Origin: Mytilus californianus
Lineage: Eukaryota > Mollusca > Bivalvia > Mytilida > Mytilidae
DNA: 64,000 nt
NCBI RefSeq assembly: GCF_021869535.1
Contig: NW_026262743.1
Span: 248,001 to 312,000, forward strand
Direction of reading: 5' to 3'
In this document: piece after piece, positions 23,380-34,892 of the stretch
Position numbering within the stretch: position 1 is the first letter of the stretch
Layout of the letters: every line of letters starts with the position of its first letter
The notes under the pieces: generated by a model
Told to the model about the DNA's origin: nothing
What the model saw: the letters and a program-made list of their open reading frames with translations, nothing else
The model's database searches: none
Program-made: the position numbers and the translations under genes

Positions 23380-23890
23380 TTAATGAGTTACTCACAGTAT
23401 TGTGGGGAACATATTGTTTACTGTTGGTATTTAGGAGTATTGTTAATTAGGCTCACTTGAACTGACTTTGTACTTTGGTCAAAGGTTGCTCATTTAATAT
23501 GTACAGTTATGATACTCTTGGCTATGTCAGATGGTGACTTTATTGATCAACTGTTTTCAACAATTTTTTTTCAAGAGCTTATTAAATCAACACTTTTGAA
23601 AGTAAAGTATAAAACACATTAACATGATTAATGTATGACAATACTAATAATTAAACCACTATTCAAGAATCAAACCATAAATCATTTATTTAAACAAATT
23701 AAAAACATTTTAAAGTTCATTCTGCTGTCTATTCCACTGTTCATACTCAGTTGATTTATCTCAAAGATCTGAAAAGCAAATAAATAAAGTTAAAATAGTT
23801 TTATACATGATTTTAAATTGAAATGAATGAAAATGTGAGTCAAGGCTCCATGTTGAAGGCCATAACGTGACCTTATAGGCTATTATTGGT
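23380..23890. other. No gene recognised
   Basis: AT-rich sequence between the Naiad 3' end and a solo Naiad-like tail. I see no frame, motif or repeat that I can name. Confidence 0.4.
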
Positions 23891-23958
23891 TTTTTTTTAC
23901 TTCTTTAGGTCTTAGGTGGAGAGTTGTTTCTTTGGCAATAATACCACATCTTCTTATG
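23891..23958 (+). mobile_element. Solo 3' tail of the second Naiad-like family
   Basis: Contains GGAGAGTTGTTTCTTTGGCA and ATACCACATCTTCTTATG, matching the tails at 8437-8490 (minus) and 43345-43397 (plus). Nothing else of the element remains. Confidence 0.5.
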
Positions 23959-24734
23959 TTTATGATGTTGTATGTTATCCATGTTGAAAACAGCATTGGA
24001 AATAAGTACCACTTCACATTGATTTGCATTGTGTCTACATTTATGTTTTTATTGTCAAATTCAAGGGTATGGGGAGGTTGAGTGCTTAAAAACAAACTTG
24101 TTGCACCGTCTCAAGACAGAAACTTGCATGTTATAGTCTTGTGACAATTTTCTGTTTTCTTGTTTATTGTTGATGTTCTTTTGATAAAAGGCTGTATTTA
24201 AATCTATAAAATTAATGTGTCAACTAACTCTCTTTTGGACCATGGTTATATTGACTTGAATCCTTTAGTTGTCAACTTATGCTCTATTTCAAAGAAGCAG
24301 GAAATATGCTTACAATTTCATTAAAAGGCTTATTTTTTTTATTGTACAAGAGATTTGTAGGCTAAAAGCCAAAGTCAACATATTTCAGTAGTAATAGTAG
24401 CGTTAGGACTACTGAGGGAGTAAGAGTTATATTGACCCTTACATTAAGGTGTCAACTAACTCTCTTAATGACCCTGGTTATATTGACTATGCATATAATT
24501 GTCAACTAACACCCTGTGAAAAAGCACTGAAAATTTATACTTCACCCTTTTTAAATGTATATTAACTTTCCCCCTTTATTATCTGTAAGTTGAAATCGAA
24601 GTTAAATGAAAAGAATGGTGCAGTATATCTCTACAAAGATCATCTACATCCTAGGTGTTATATTGACTGGGTTGACAAAATTGGTCAAGTAACGGTCATA
24701 TCGATGTTACCGTAAAAAGTGAACGAATGGTTTG

Positions 24735-25412
24735 ACTTGGGCAGGTTGGGGACAAGTCAGGAAATGTGGGGTATTCCCTGTTTTCAGGGAACACCCCAGT
24801 TTTCTGGTGTTAAAAAACCCCAGTTTACAGGGACTTCCTTTTTCTATTTCAATTTAAAGCATGAAATCTACAAAAGCGCACATTTTAACTGCGTCAGTAG
24901 TATTTGTAAATACTTAAAGTATTTCAGGAACAACAAAACATGAATAAGTGAAGCCATGTTTTTTTATAAAACTCAAAAACATACAAATCTTTTGTTTAGG
25001 AGTCAATTGACCAAGTTGCATGCTCCAGGTGTAACTGACCATAACTGAATTATATTCACTTCTATTGAAAATTTCTATTCATTGAATTTAAATGCCCAAG
25101 TGATTAACTTATCTTGTTGTCATCTCATAATTGATGATCAAGGTATGAATTGGTGAACAAAGGAATTGTTTTGTTGTGAGTTGAGCATCAAATTAGACTT
25201 GAAATAAGCTTGATTTTTGAACTAATAAAAACACTTGCTATCATGAAGCATTGTTATCACATGTAGAATGTGCGCTTTTGTAGATTTCATACCATAAATT
25301 GAATAGGAAAAAAGAAGTCCCAGTATACTGCGGTTTTTAAACACCAGAAAACTGGGGTGTACCCTGAAAACGGGGAATACCCCACTTTTCCTGACTTGAG
25401 CCCAACCTGTTG
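24735..25412. repeat. Foldback repeat with arms of about 150 nt
   Basis: 24735-24893 and 25261-25412 are imperfect reverse complements. Shared pieces include GACAAGTCAGGAAA, GGGGTATTCCC, TTTTCTGGTGTT and AATCTACAAAAGCGCACATT. The 370-nt spacer is AT-rich. It could be a foldback transposon or an inverted duplication. The frame at 25222-25596 crosses the right arm. Confidence 0.8.
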
Positions 25413-26481
25413 GGTGCTTGAATGCGTTATATTCGTTAGTTCTTATCATTCTAAGCATATTATTTTGGCAAAAATTATATAAAACAGTGTCAATTTGACA
25501 GAATGGTTTGGTCGTTATACTTTGTTTGACGCCCTGGTCGTTATTAGTTTGACATTTTGCTAAAAACTTACCATCGAGTTCTTCTTCCATTTTCATCCAT
25601 GAATGATAGTGATGCTTACATTTAGTTTCGTATATATAGCAATTTTGAAATGAAACAAAGTATTTTTTTCTCCCTGGATAAACTCTTTCCGTTAATAATA
25701 AGGAATAAACATTTACGTACGTTATACGTTATTTTGACATTACAAACTTGCCATTCTATGCTTCTCATAAAACGGAATACGAAACCAAAATTAGAACTAT
25801 TTGAAACAGCCGAGATACGACGGCGCATGAATATGACAGGAACCAATCAAATGTTCCGCAGATGACGATATCGCGGAAAACCCCGTGCGTTATTTTTACC
25901 ATAGTAGTCTATTGTCAATATAACATTACTAACCCTGTCGAAATAATCGTTTCTTTGATTAATTTTACTGCATTTCACGCAAAACTTTGACGGATTTATA
26001 GTGCAACAACACTTTTCTGACGATTTAACTTACTTTCCGTTTTTCTTTTGCCCATAAAAACAACCAGGTATATTTTTTGTTAGAAGGGGGTTTCCATGTC
26101 ACGCTTGGGACACAGGAACGTACAGATCTACGTTTGACAAACTTCAATAACAAGACACATTGAATTAGCGGATATTTGATATTTATCAAATCTTCTACTT
26201 CATCATGTCACTGATGCTCAATAACAAGTTGTAATCAAATAACATATATTAAATATTTTAAAATTGGGATTTAAGCTTCAGATGGTTATTTGACCAATTT
26301 GGAGCACCTTTTTGGCTTTACCCATATATATTGTTGTCACATTCATAACAGACATAAATCATGTATAGTAATGGTATAGGATAATCTGATATGTAGAAAT
26401 TTAATTGTGTGAATGAACTTGGTGAAAATTATAAGTCGCTAGTTTTAATAATCTTCAAGGGAATAAAAAAGGGGGGTACTT

Positions 26482-26657
26482 AATACACCTTATCGCTATT
26501 TGTCCGCCATTACTGGACTTCACACAAGTTCCCGTAAAATTTTGACGTCACAATAGAAAACATCTGACGCCACAATGGAAAAGTGATTGTTGTATGACGT
26601 CAAAAGTTCGAGCGGGACAGATTCTCGGGTCAAGCGGGAATAGCGATAAGGTGTATT
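26482..26657. mobile_element. MITE, 176 bp, 19-bp perfect TIR
   Basis: The perfect inverted ends AATACACCTTATCGCTATT lie at 26482-26500 and 26639-26657. The interior holds two TGACGTCA palindromes (26543-26550, 26595-26602). A target duplication is not resolved because the flanks are A/T rich. Confidence 0.85.
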
Positions 26658-27066
26658 TGAGTTTAGGCGTCCAATGTAAGAAATAATATATATATGCATA
26701 ATGCAATAATGTTTCTATTGAATTTTTTGCTTCATAGAATCATAACCTCTTGAACAATTGATTCTGTGTGGATATTTTTGTATTCTAGGGGATTTAATAC
26801 GAGCTGCCAGCAATGATATGAAACAGATTTTATGCAGACTCCATTTTAATACCTTTATTTAGCAATTCTAATAGGAAGTACAGAGACAGCAAGTTTTAAA
26901 TTACAGAAAGGAAGAGAAGTTTATATCTGACACATAATTTTTATATAAGTTAATCAGTTTGTGGGTGAGGTTTAAGCTGACCATAGTCACTGTTTTTATT
27001 CTTCTTATACAAACCATGCAGGCCATTTTTCTGTTCATGGATATAGGATGTTAAGAATGTTATTTA

Positions 27067-27269
27067 TGTAAGCTTTTTAACAACTTACCGTGACGATAAC
27101 CTGTACTTCTGTAATAACTCACAGATGCGAATCAGCTGGACTTGTCAGCGTGTATCTATATGCTTTTGCTTCCAGTTTTCGATTGACAGATCCGGAACGA
27201 GGCTCTCTGTCTTCCGGATCTGTCTCCTCCTCCAGTGCAGCACCACCCACCCTACCCCGAGGTACTACA
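27067..27269 (-). repeat. Gypsy 3' LTR
   Basis: On the plus strand it starts TGTAAGCTTTTTAACAAC and ends GGTACTACA, so on the element strand it is TGTAGTACC...GCTTACA, with canonical TG/CA ends. It pairs with 36354-36557. The small frame at 27090-27287 is spurious. Confidence 0.9.
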
Positions 27270-27282
27270 CTCCCTCTGACTT
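27270..27282 (-). other. Polypurine tract of the Gypsy element
   Basis: On the element strand AGAGGGAGTG directly precedes the 3' LTR, the usual site of plus-strand priming. Confidence 0.55.
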
Positions 27283-27636
27283 TATAAAAAAGGAGTGAAT
27301 CAAAAGAGGGGAAAAGGGGGGTGGGGGGGGAAAGGGGTCAATTCCGGTGGCGATCACACATCATGCACATTGTGGATAAAAAAGGGTTGGGGGTTGGGGT
27401 ACAATAAACATGGGGACCCTTAAATTACTACAAACGGAAACCCCCCGATAACACTAGGACCATGGAACCCCCTAGTAATTTTCCCCTGGAGCAGACTATA
27501 TACAAACTCAATTTTCTCCAGTAGATAGCCAACGGGCTAATAATTCATTAACTGTAGCCAACGGGCTCTAAATTCATTAATGGTAGCCAACTGCTCTTCT
27601 TGTTCCAACTATTTACACAGGGGGACAGAGGCCAGC
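27283..27636 (-). other. Gypsy 3' non-coding segment
   Basis: Lies between the TatD stop and the 3' LTR. It holds long G runs on the plus strand (27315-27345) and a short duplicated GTAGCCAACGGGCT motif (27526 and 27555). No gene. Confidence 0.5.
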
Positions 27637-30075
27637 CTACGTGGTCACTCCGTACAGACGGCCACCATTGAGGCGTGCCAACCGCAGTATTTCCCGTGGA
27701 GATTCTGCCCTCACCTCCCCCACTGCCTTAGCCACCTCAAACAAGTGATGAGGGTGGCCATGTTGTGCATTAGGCGGGGGAAAGTAAGGTGCATCACTCT
27801 TCTAGAGGATTCGATGCGGTGGTACCATCCTCATGGCGTCCTTCTGCTCGGTGTTGAAGGAATGGACGCCATTCCAAAACCAAATTATGCATTGCAAAAG
27901 GAGCTCTGCCACTCCCTCACCTCGTCTATCCCCCCCTGGAGGCAATGAAGGGGATGAGTTGCACCGGATTGATTGCCAGGCCCGTCATCACCTTCAAGAC
28001 CTCACGATGAGCCCGGTCATGAACCCGGTCCAGTCGGTCGCCTCTTATGTGCAAAACAACAGGCTGGTTAAAGCAACACGACTGGAGCGCCCACCTCAAG
28101 GTCGAGATCTGGCGGGCCTGTAATCTTTCCTTAACCGTGAAATCCACCCCCACCTCTCCAAGGGCGGACACACTGGGGTGAGTTACCAGCTGGTGAAACC
28201 GGTGCTGAGTGGCATCTTCAAACTGCCCGGCACTCTTGGGGTGGATCCCCACTGCCCCCACCCATCCCGGTTCCAGCCTAAGCGGCACACGGGGCCAGGT
28301 CTTGGGATCGCAGAAGACTGCCACCCCTCCTACCAGCTTTATTGGATCCACAGGAGCAGGGGTCAACCTTAGCCAAGGGTGTCCGAGGAGGCATTCCCAA
28401 CTTGCTTAGGGATCTATCCAGGTGCATGTGGCTATCGAAGGCCTCTGGCAGATCACTGCACAATCGGGACTCCACTCCCCTACTCCCTGATGAATTCCCC
28501 TTCGGCGGCGATCCCCGTGCCCCCACAGACAGAGGTGAACTTCTAGACCCTAGACCTGATAGTGCCCGGGTAGGACTGGGACAGGGAAGGGACATGAGGG
28601 AGGGAACGGACCTGGGAGGAAAACCCCTGGAGCTAAACACCCCTACCTGCCCCATGGGCCTGGGATACTCTGGTGTGCAAACTTGAGCCCCCGACCTACA
28701 GAAAACTCCTGCTTTGGCTGGGGGACTCCCCTGCTTACTGGAGGAGCTCGCCTGGGATGGCTCACTAGAGCTGAGGTGAACCTCCCGCAGAAAGGCCCGG
28801 CGCTGACCATCCTGTAACAGAGCCATCAACTCTACCTGCGCCCTCCAGTGCATGAACACTGCAGGTGAGTTTATTGGCGACAGACAGAAGGTCCGAGGGA
28901 CATCCCAATGTGCCAATCGGCACACCGCTGCCATGGCTACCCACTCAGCACTCAGGTCCTCTGGGGTCAGCCCCACAGTCTCTAGCTGTCCAATCACCCA
29001 CTGGATGGGGTTCCCCACAGCAGAACCCCCTAAGGCCCGGAAAAGTGTGCTCAGGGAGGTGAGACGCACCCTAGCTAACCCTGGGTCAGACACCCCAAGG
29101 TCCCGGAACACTTCGGCCACATGTTCCGCCAGAATGTGCCCTTCCAGGCCTGGCCCCCGGATTTCACAGCCGGAAACTGGACAAGACAGTTCAGCTCCGA
29201 CCGCTCCACCCTGCCCCACAAAGTGAGATGTTTCCACCTCACTGAGCAGTCAAGGGTCTAACTTAAATACGTTATTAGAGAAAAATAACATACATTTGTT
29301 ATTGAGGGCTAAAAAATCAAAAATCTGTGATAACATATGTATGTTACATGTTTCAAAGGGGCATTATACATCCTTTATTTTGTTAAATTGTGTACTAGTT
29401 CTATTGATATTATAATTGTCTTTATGTATATTAAATTTTAGAAAGATATAACAGCCCATAGTTTGCCAATCATGCATAACACACCCATGTTATTACAGAA
29501 AAAATATACCTGTAATAACTAAAGGGTGTTATTACAGCTTCTCTACCTCTCTTCAAAGCCTTTTCTCCTACATATATCACAATGTATTTTAATTTATTGT
29601 AATAAATAATGATAAGAGCATGTAATGAGGTTCTGCGCAAGCTTCCTAGTCATTCCCAAGTGTCTCATGTAATAAGTTAAATGCCTGTAATAACTAAGCC
29701 TTGTTATTACAGCTAAGTTATCACTTAAAAGCCTTGTCTCATTGATTTAATTACCATGGTTGATCGAAAAAGTATTAATTGAATTGGGAAATTAGTTTTC
29801 AAGGTTATGTATTAAGTTACTGCACAAGTTTCAAGAATTCCCAAGTGCCCACTGAAAATAAAAATTCTTATGGTACATTTAACTGATAACAAACATATGT
29901 TACTACAGATTAAGAGAAAGTATCCGTAATAACACATATGTATGTTATTTTTCTCTAATAACTTATTCAAGTTACACCCTTGACTGCTGAGGGCTGGGAA
30001 ACCAAGCTGGCCCCGACACACCCCACCCTGACCTGGTGCCTCCACCCTGTCCCCCTGGGGTGAGGCTGCCTGCAT
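27637..30075 (-). pseudogene. Gypsy third ORF: C2H2-like finger plus TatD-family nuclease, broken
   Basis: The frame opens near 30075 and is split by a 740-bp MITE (29247-29986). It resumes as 29237-28278: a C2H2-like CPVSGC...HILAEH early on, a Ser/Pro-rich middle, then FDSHMHLDR at residue 267 of that frame, the D-x-H-x-H start of TatD metallo-nucleases. A frameshift near 28370 moves the reading to 28366-27926, with GAVGIHPKSA, LGEVGVDFT (metal-binding Glu) and LHIRGDR. A further frame change and a stop precede SDAPYF and a C-terminal end at 27637. Total TatD length is about 267 codons, the normal family size. The His expected in the HCFTG-like block is not seen here. TatD enzymes are metal-dependent 3' exonucleases or DNases. 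Its role in a retrotransposon is unknown. Confidence 0.7.
29247..29986. mobile_element. 740-bp MITE inserted in the Gypsy TatD ORF
   Basis: The ends begin CAGTCAAGGGT and form inverted repeats about 50 bp long. They include a 25-bp perfect stretch (29271-29295 and 29938-29962). CTGAG is duplicated on both sides (29242-29246, 29987-29991). The interior is AT-rich, with repeated GTAATAACT, and non-coding. A second copy starts at 62957. Superfamily uncertain; a 5-bp duplication and CAG start would fit a hAT subgroup. Confidence 0.9.
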
Positions 30076-32211
30076 TGGAGGTGAGGAGTTTGCCTCGGAC
30101 TTAATTCTCCTCTATGGGCCCGCTGACGGTGGTCCCTGTCTCTTCTGTTCTTTTTACTCCTCTTCTTCTTCCCCACCTCCATCTCCACCTCTCCCCCAGT
30201 GGCGCCCTCAGACCCCCCTTCCGACTCCCCATCTTCCCCTTTGGCCCCCTTTCCCCCACCTACCTTGACTGGGAGCCCCAAATCCCCCTGTACCTCGGGG
30301 TCCAGCCCCCGCAGCTCCTCCTCTGGGACTGTCACTATTAACACCTCCTCTGTGATGGAGGGCTGCAGCGGGGTGGATGGCGGGCTGCCATCCCCCGAGG
30401 CCTGTCTTTCTGCTTGCTCTTTCTGGTCCATCTGAAATAAGTAAGCCTTCGAGTGCAGGGTGACCATGGACACATGCACTCCCATGGAGGCCGAACATCC
30501 AGGATACTGGTAGGCGTCCATTTGCTCAGCCTCCTCAGGAGTGATGTTTACACATCGTCCATGAAACCATTCCCTGCACTCGTTGCACATCATCATCAGA
30601 CCCCCATCATCTGGGCCCCTACACGAACAATAAATGTTTCTGCCCCTTTTTCCCTTGGGCCCCAGCTCATCTATCTCCTCCCAATTTTTTCCTGTTATCA
30701 CCTGGGCCTGTAATTTTCTACACCAATTAGGGACTTCCCTATCTGTACACAACTTAATCCGGTCATGGTGTGCCACTACCATAGCCTTCCTCATTTTGAC
30801 CCTGTACAGGTAGGGCGTAAGACTTTCCAACACCACCCCCGGGCCCTTCCATGAAGGCATTAATTTCCTACATTTTCCCTTAATGGTTGCTGTATCCAAT
30901 TGGTACACTAAGTCCCCCACCTGAACCTCTTGACCACCACCTTGAGGTCATAGTCCCTTTTGAGACGTTCTTGTGCCACTTTGAGATTGGCATGGGCCAA
31001 TTCATGGGCCCCTTGGATCGCCCCCTCTAGGTCGGATACATATTGCTCCCTATCTTTGATGTTTCCCCCTTGGGGCCCCTTAAACATCAACTCCGCCGGC
31101 TGATTGACCTCCCTCCCAAGCATGAGATGATTTGGAGTAAACCCTGTGCTCTTACTGACGGACGCTCGGAACGCCCCAGCTAATTGCGGGAGGAATAGAT
31201 CCCAGGACTTCTGATTTTTTCCCACGAAGCACCGCACTGAGGCCATCAAGGTCCGGTTGCAGCTCTCTACTTGCCCATTGGATGAGGGGCGGTATGGGGT
31301 TGTTCTACTTTTGTGTATTTGAAGTAGGTCACACATGGCTTTAAACAGATGGGACTCAAAATTCATTCCTTGGTCAGTGAATACTTGAAAGGGACTCCCG
31401 AAACGGAGAAGAATTCGTTCACTGCTGTCCAGGCAGTTAGCTCAGCGCCCTGGGATGGGAGTGGGATACATTCCACCCATTTGGTGAACTGGTCTATCAT
31501 CATGAGGATGTGTTCATTACCTCGTTCCGTTTTTAGGAGGGGTCCCACAAAGTCTAGGTGAACTCTTTCCATGGGCGCCCCTGCACGATGTTTTACCATG
31601 GGATGTCTGTTGGTACGGGTAGCCTTTTTATTCTGGCTACACAGGGCACAACTTGCTATATACCTTTCAATCTCTTTCTTCATCCCCCTCCAATAGTAAG
31701 ACGAATTGACTCTTTGGTATGTTCGGTCCCCCCCTTGATGGCCCGCTGCAGGAATATCGTGACACAACTCCATTAGCCTTTGCCGCATCAATTGAGGGAT
31801 AACCACCCTTTTTGAATCCCCTGTCGGACTCTCTTTGTAAAGGACATTATCTTCCCCCAAGACAAATAATTCCCTATTTAACCAATAATACTTGGTCGCG
31901 GGGCTGCTCAAGAAAATTTTCCCTTCCGAGGGCTCCTCATTTGTCTTTCTCCATTGAACCACCCATTTGAATTCCGGGTCATTGCCCTGATTCCCCAACA
32001 ATTCCTCCTGACTGACTCCCAAGTTAACCCCTGGGTCTTCCCCTATTTCCTGCACCCATATATCACCCTCGCCTTCGGTCCATATGGCCAACTTGTCCCC
32101 CAGTCTAGACACAGACACCCGAGATATCTGCACAACTTGCTCCTGTGTGCCTGTAAGCTTTTTAACACGGGCAGATTTTTTAGCCAAAGGTATCGTATCA
32201 TCGACATTCAC
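29987..32211 (-). pseudogene. Gypsy integrase with C-terminal PHD finger, frameshifted
   Basis: Frame 32211-31363 has the zinc-binding HHCC domain (H151, H158, C188, C191) and the first catalytic Asp in HLDFVGPL (D220). A frameshift near 31366 moves to 31366-30908. The second Asp falls at that junction, and the catalytic Glu is in SNGQVESCNRTL. A second shift near 30920 leads to the GPY/F-like C-terminal domain (LMPSWKGPGVV...HHDRIK). A PHD finger follows: YCSC (98-100), MCNEC (112-115), WFHGRC (120-123), then YPGC where the first Cys of the last pair is Tyr (residue 139). A low-complexity acidic then Lys/Arg-rich tail ends at the MITE. PHD fingers commonly bind the histone H3 tail, so a chromatin-targeting role is an inference. 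Confidence 0.8.
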
Positions 32212-32268
32212 TGTGAACTGCCCCCAATTTTGTTGGGCCCTGGTACAGTACGTACACTCCCCACAGGG

Positions 32269-34293
32269 CTAGTCGGTTAACCCCAGCTCCACTCGGAACT
32301 TGGGGCACGGGCCTTCCTGGGGCAAACGGGACAAAGCGTCAGCATTGGGATGTTTAGCCCCTGGCCGGTGTTTGATTTCCATATCGAATTGACTGATTTC
32401 TTCCAGCCATCTGGCTAATTGCCCCTGGGGTTCCTTGAAATTGGTTAACCAGGTGAGACTGCTATGGTCAGTCCTAACCACAAACCGCCGTCCCAGCAAA
32501 TAATGCCTGAACAGCCTAGTGAACCTGACAATAGCCAGCAGCTCCTTTCGGGTGGTACAATATTTTTGTTGTTCTGGGGTGAGGGTGAAGCTAGCATATG
32601 AAATGGCTCTTTCCTGCCCCCCTTGGACTTGCAATAATTCTGCCCCAATGGCCTTATCAGAAGCATCCGTGTCCAAGATAAAAGGGTCTGTGGCATTGGG
32701 CAATGATAGGACAGGGGCTGAAACCTCCCTGAGTTTGTCAAAAGACTCTTGTTGCTCGTCACCCCATGAATAAGGGCGCTTTCCGGTCAGGGCTTGAAGC
32801 GGTAAGGCTAGGTTCGTATAGCCCTTTATGAACGCCCGGTGATAATTCGCAAACCCCAAGAACCGTTCTACCTCTTTTGAGTTCCGGGGTTTTGGCCAGT
32901 TCTGAACATCTTTTACGTATCCTGGGCCTATTTCCATCCCCTCTGGGCCCACAATCCTCCCCAGAAATTCCACTTTCTTCCTAAACAGGTCGCACTTTCA
33001 GGGTTTTAGGTTGAGCCCGTACGTTCAGAACCGTTCAAATACCACTCTTAAATTGGCCAGATGGTCCCCAAAATCCCTCCCCAGGACCAGTATATTGTCC
33101 AAAAAAGCCAACACCACCCTCCATGTCAACCCTCGTAGTACAAGGCTAATAACCCGGGCATAAGTGGCAGGGGCATTGCATAGCCCAAAGGCCATGCGTG
33201 CAAACTCGAACAACCCGTACTTGGTGATAAAGGTGGTTTTGGGCCGGTCTTCCTCCCTGATCTTCACCTGCCAGTACGCCGAATTGGCGTCCAGCTTTGA
33301 GTACCACACATTACCGGCAAGGGTGTCTAGGCACTCTTCTACTAAGGGCAAGGGGAAAATTTGGCGGGGACAGGCCCTGTTGACCTTTCTATAGTCCACA
33401 CACCACCTCACGCTGCCATCCCTCTTACGTATGAGACCTGGGGCCGAGGCCCATTCCGATACGGATGGTTGGATTACCCCCGACTGTAACATTTTTTCCA
33501 ACTGAGCCTCTTCTTCCTGGGCGAACCCTAAGGGCGTGCGCCGCATTCGCTGTTTAATAGGCGGGTGATCCCCCGTGTCAATGCTATGCTCCAGGGCAGT
33601 GAAATGTCCTAGGTCAAGATCGCTACAGGCAAAGACATCCTGAAATTCCTTTAACAGGGAACACAGGGTCTCCTCCTCCCCCTCTGATAAATCGGCACAA
33701 GACCTCTTAAACATCTCTTGCAAGTGTTGAGGCAACTCCTTTTTCTCAGAATTTTCAGCCACCTCCATCTTGCATACCTTCGGACTCTGGTGCCCCCCCA
33801 CCTCAACTTCCTGAGCCTGGGCCAGTAAGTCCCCTTTTGTTATTGCGAGAGGGCTATCTGAGAGGTTGATCACACACAACACTGGGTCTTGACCCACCTC
33901 ATGTAAAGTCCTGGGTATCAGCAGATTGCCCTCGGCCTTTGCCTCGATGATATATTCCCGACCCATGGGTTCTGCCAACACCCCTATCACTCTTTTAACC
34001 GAATTTGCTGGGACTATGTGATTCTTCCCCGCCCGCACCCCCGTTGTTTGGGGCAGCAACCTAGCCTGACCCCATGACATCTGTACGACCTCCCCATGGA
34101 TGGATAGTTGATTCCTATGTAAGTCAAGTGATATGCCCTGTTCCCTGAGGAAGTCTATTCCCAATAGCATTTGATCCCCTATTGGAGCCACATAAATGTC
34201 CCAGGTGTATTCCTGTGTTCCAAGCCCCACCTGAAAAGGCCCAGCGACAAAACCGTTCATTTGAAGGCCTTTTCCTGCTGTGTTCATGACCAC
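32269..34293 (-). pseudogene. Gypsy protease end, reverse transcriptase and RNase H, with two in-frame stops
   Basis: 34293-33025 holds the protease C-terminus (LLGIDFL, residues 43-49) and the RT: VRWCVDYRKVN, motif A YSKLDANSAYWQV (D335), FGLCNAPAT, and motif C AFLDNILVL (D399, N400). The usual Asp-Asp pair is Asp-Asn here, which would abolish catalysis. Two in-frame TGA codons (33025-33027, 32998-33000) follow. The same frame then continues 32973-32269 with the connection region and RNase H: DTDAS (D101), RKELLAIV (E144), VRTDHSSL (D169) and HPNADALSR (D212). Normal roles are cDNA synthesis and RNA removal in the virus-like particle. This copy is inactive. Confidence 0.9.
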
Positions 34294-34307
34294 CTCTTTA
34301 AGGATCG

Positions 34308-34818
34308 GGGGAGGGGCTCTTTCAAACTCTTATACAGTTCCTCAGATATTAAGGTAACCTGAGCCGCGGTGTCCACAACGGCATCAACCTTTTGACACTG
34401 GACTACAACAGGCACCCTATACATGGTCCCACTTGTTAACTGGCTTATGGTTACCATTTCTTTCTCCCCTCTCTGCTATAAGGTTCCCTTCCCGATCACT
34501 GTTTGGGCTGTCCTCGCACAGTGTTTGTTCCCCTTCCTCCCCCGACTCTTCACCCTGTGACTCGGATTCAGACATTTCTGGTGTTGCGGGCCTGTTGGGC
34601 TCACTTTCAGATGCCCCCCATGGCCATGCTGTTTGTGCTGGATCCACATTGATTTGGGAGTGAGGGTCTGGTGGGTCAGTGGGAGGGAATTCCTCTACCC
34701 CCGGTTCTTGTGGAGGGGATTGTCCGACAATTATGTCCTGTGTTGGCAGTTTCTGAAAATCAGTGACTTCCTTAAAAGAATTCCCCTCTAGGAGGGCCAA
34801 TTGGTCCCCATGAGCCAT
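34308..34818 (-). pseudogene. Gypsy acidic linker and retropepsin active site, frameshifted
   Basis: 34818-34417 is an acidic, Ser/Pro/Glu-rich linker with no domain. In another frame, at about 34450-34310, lies the aspartic protease core VVDTAAQVTLIS, with the catalytic Asp codon at 34371-34373. It is a DTA variant with Ala where Gly is common. A frameshift in a C-rich run near 34308-34318 separates it from the protease end at 34293. Confidence 0.65.
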
Positions 34819-34892
34819 TCCTATCTGACTTATGGTACCCTCCCTATTAAGGTATGACGGGAGGGGTGGTTTGTGGCTTATTATGAGGTCCT

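Noticed and set aside
25572..25596. Minus-strand first exon MKMEEELD with GTAAGT donor
   Set aside because: Eight codons with no second exon found. Kept only as a remark in the foldback finding.
27580..29226. Plus-strand frames 27580-27948, 28342-28686, 28852-29226
   Set aside because: Shadows of the minus-strand TatD ORF in GC-rich sequence. TatD motifs lie only on the minus strand.
30114..30713. Plus-strand Pro/Ser-rich frames
   Set aside because: Antisense of the acidic and PHD regions of the integrase ORF.
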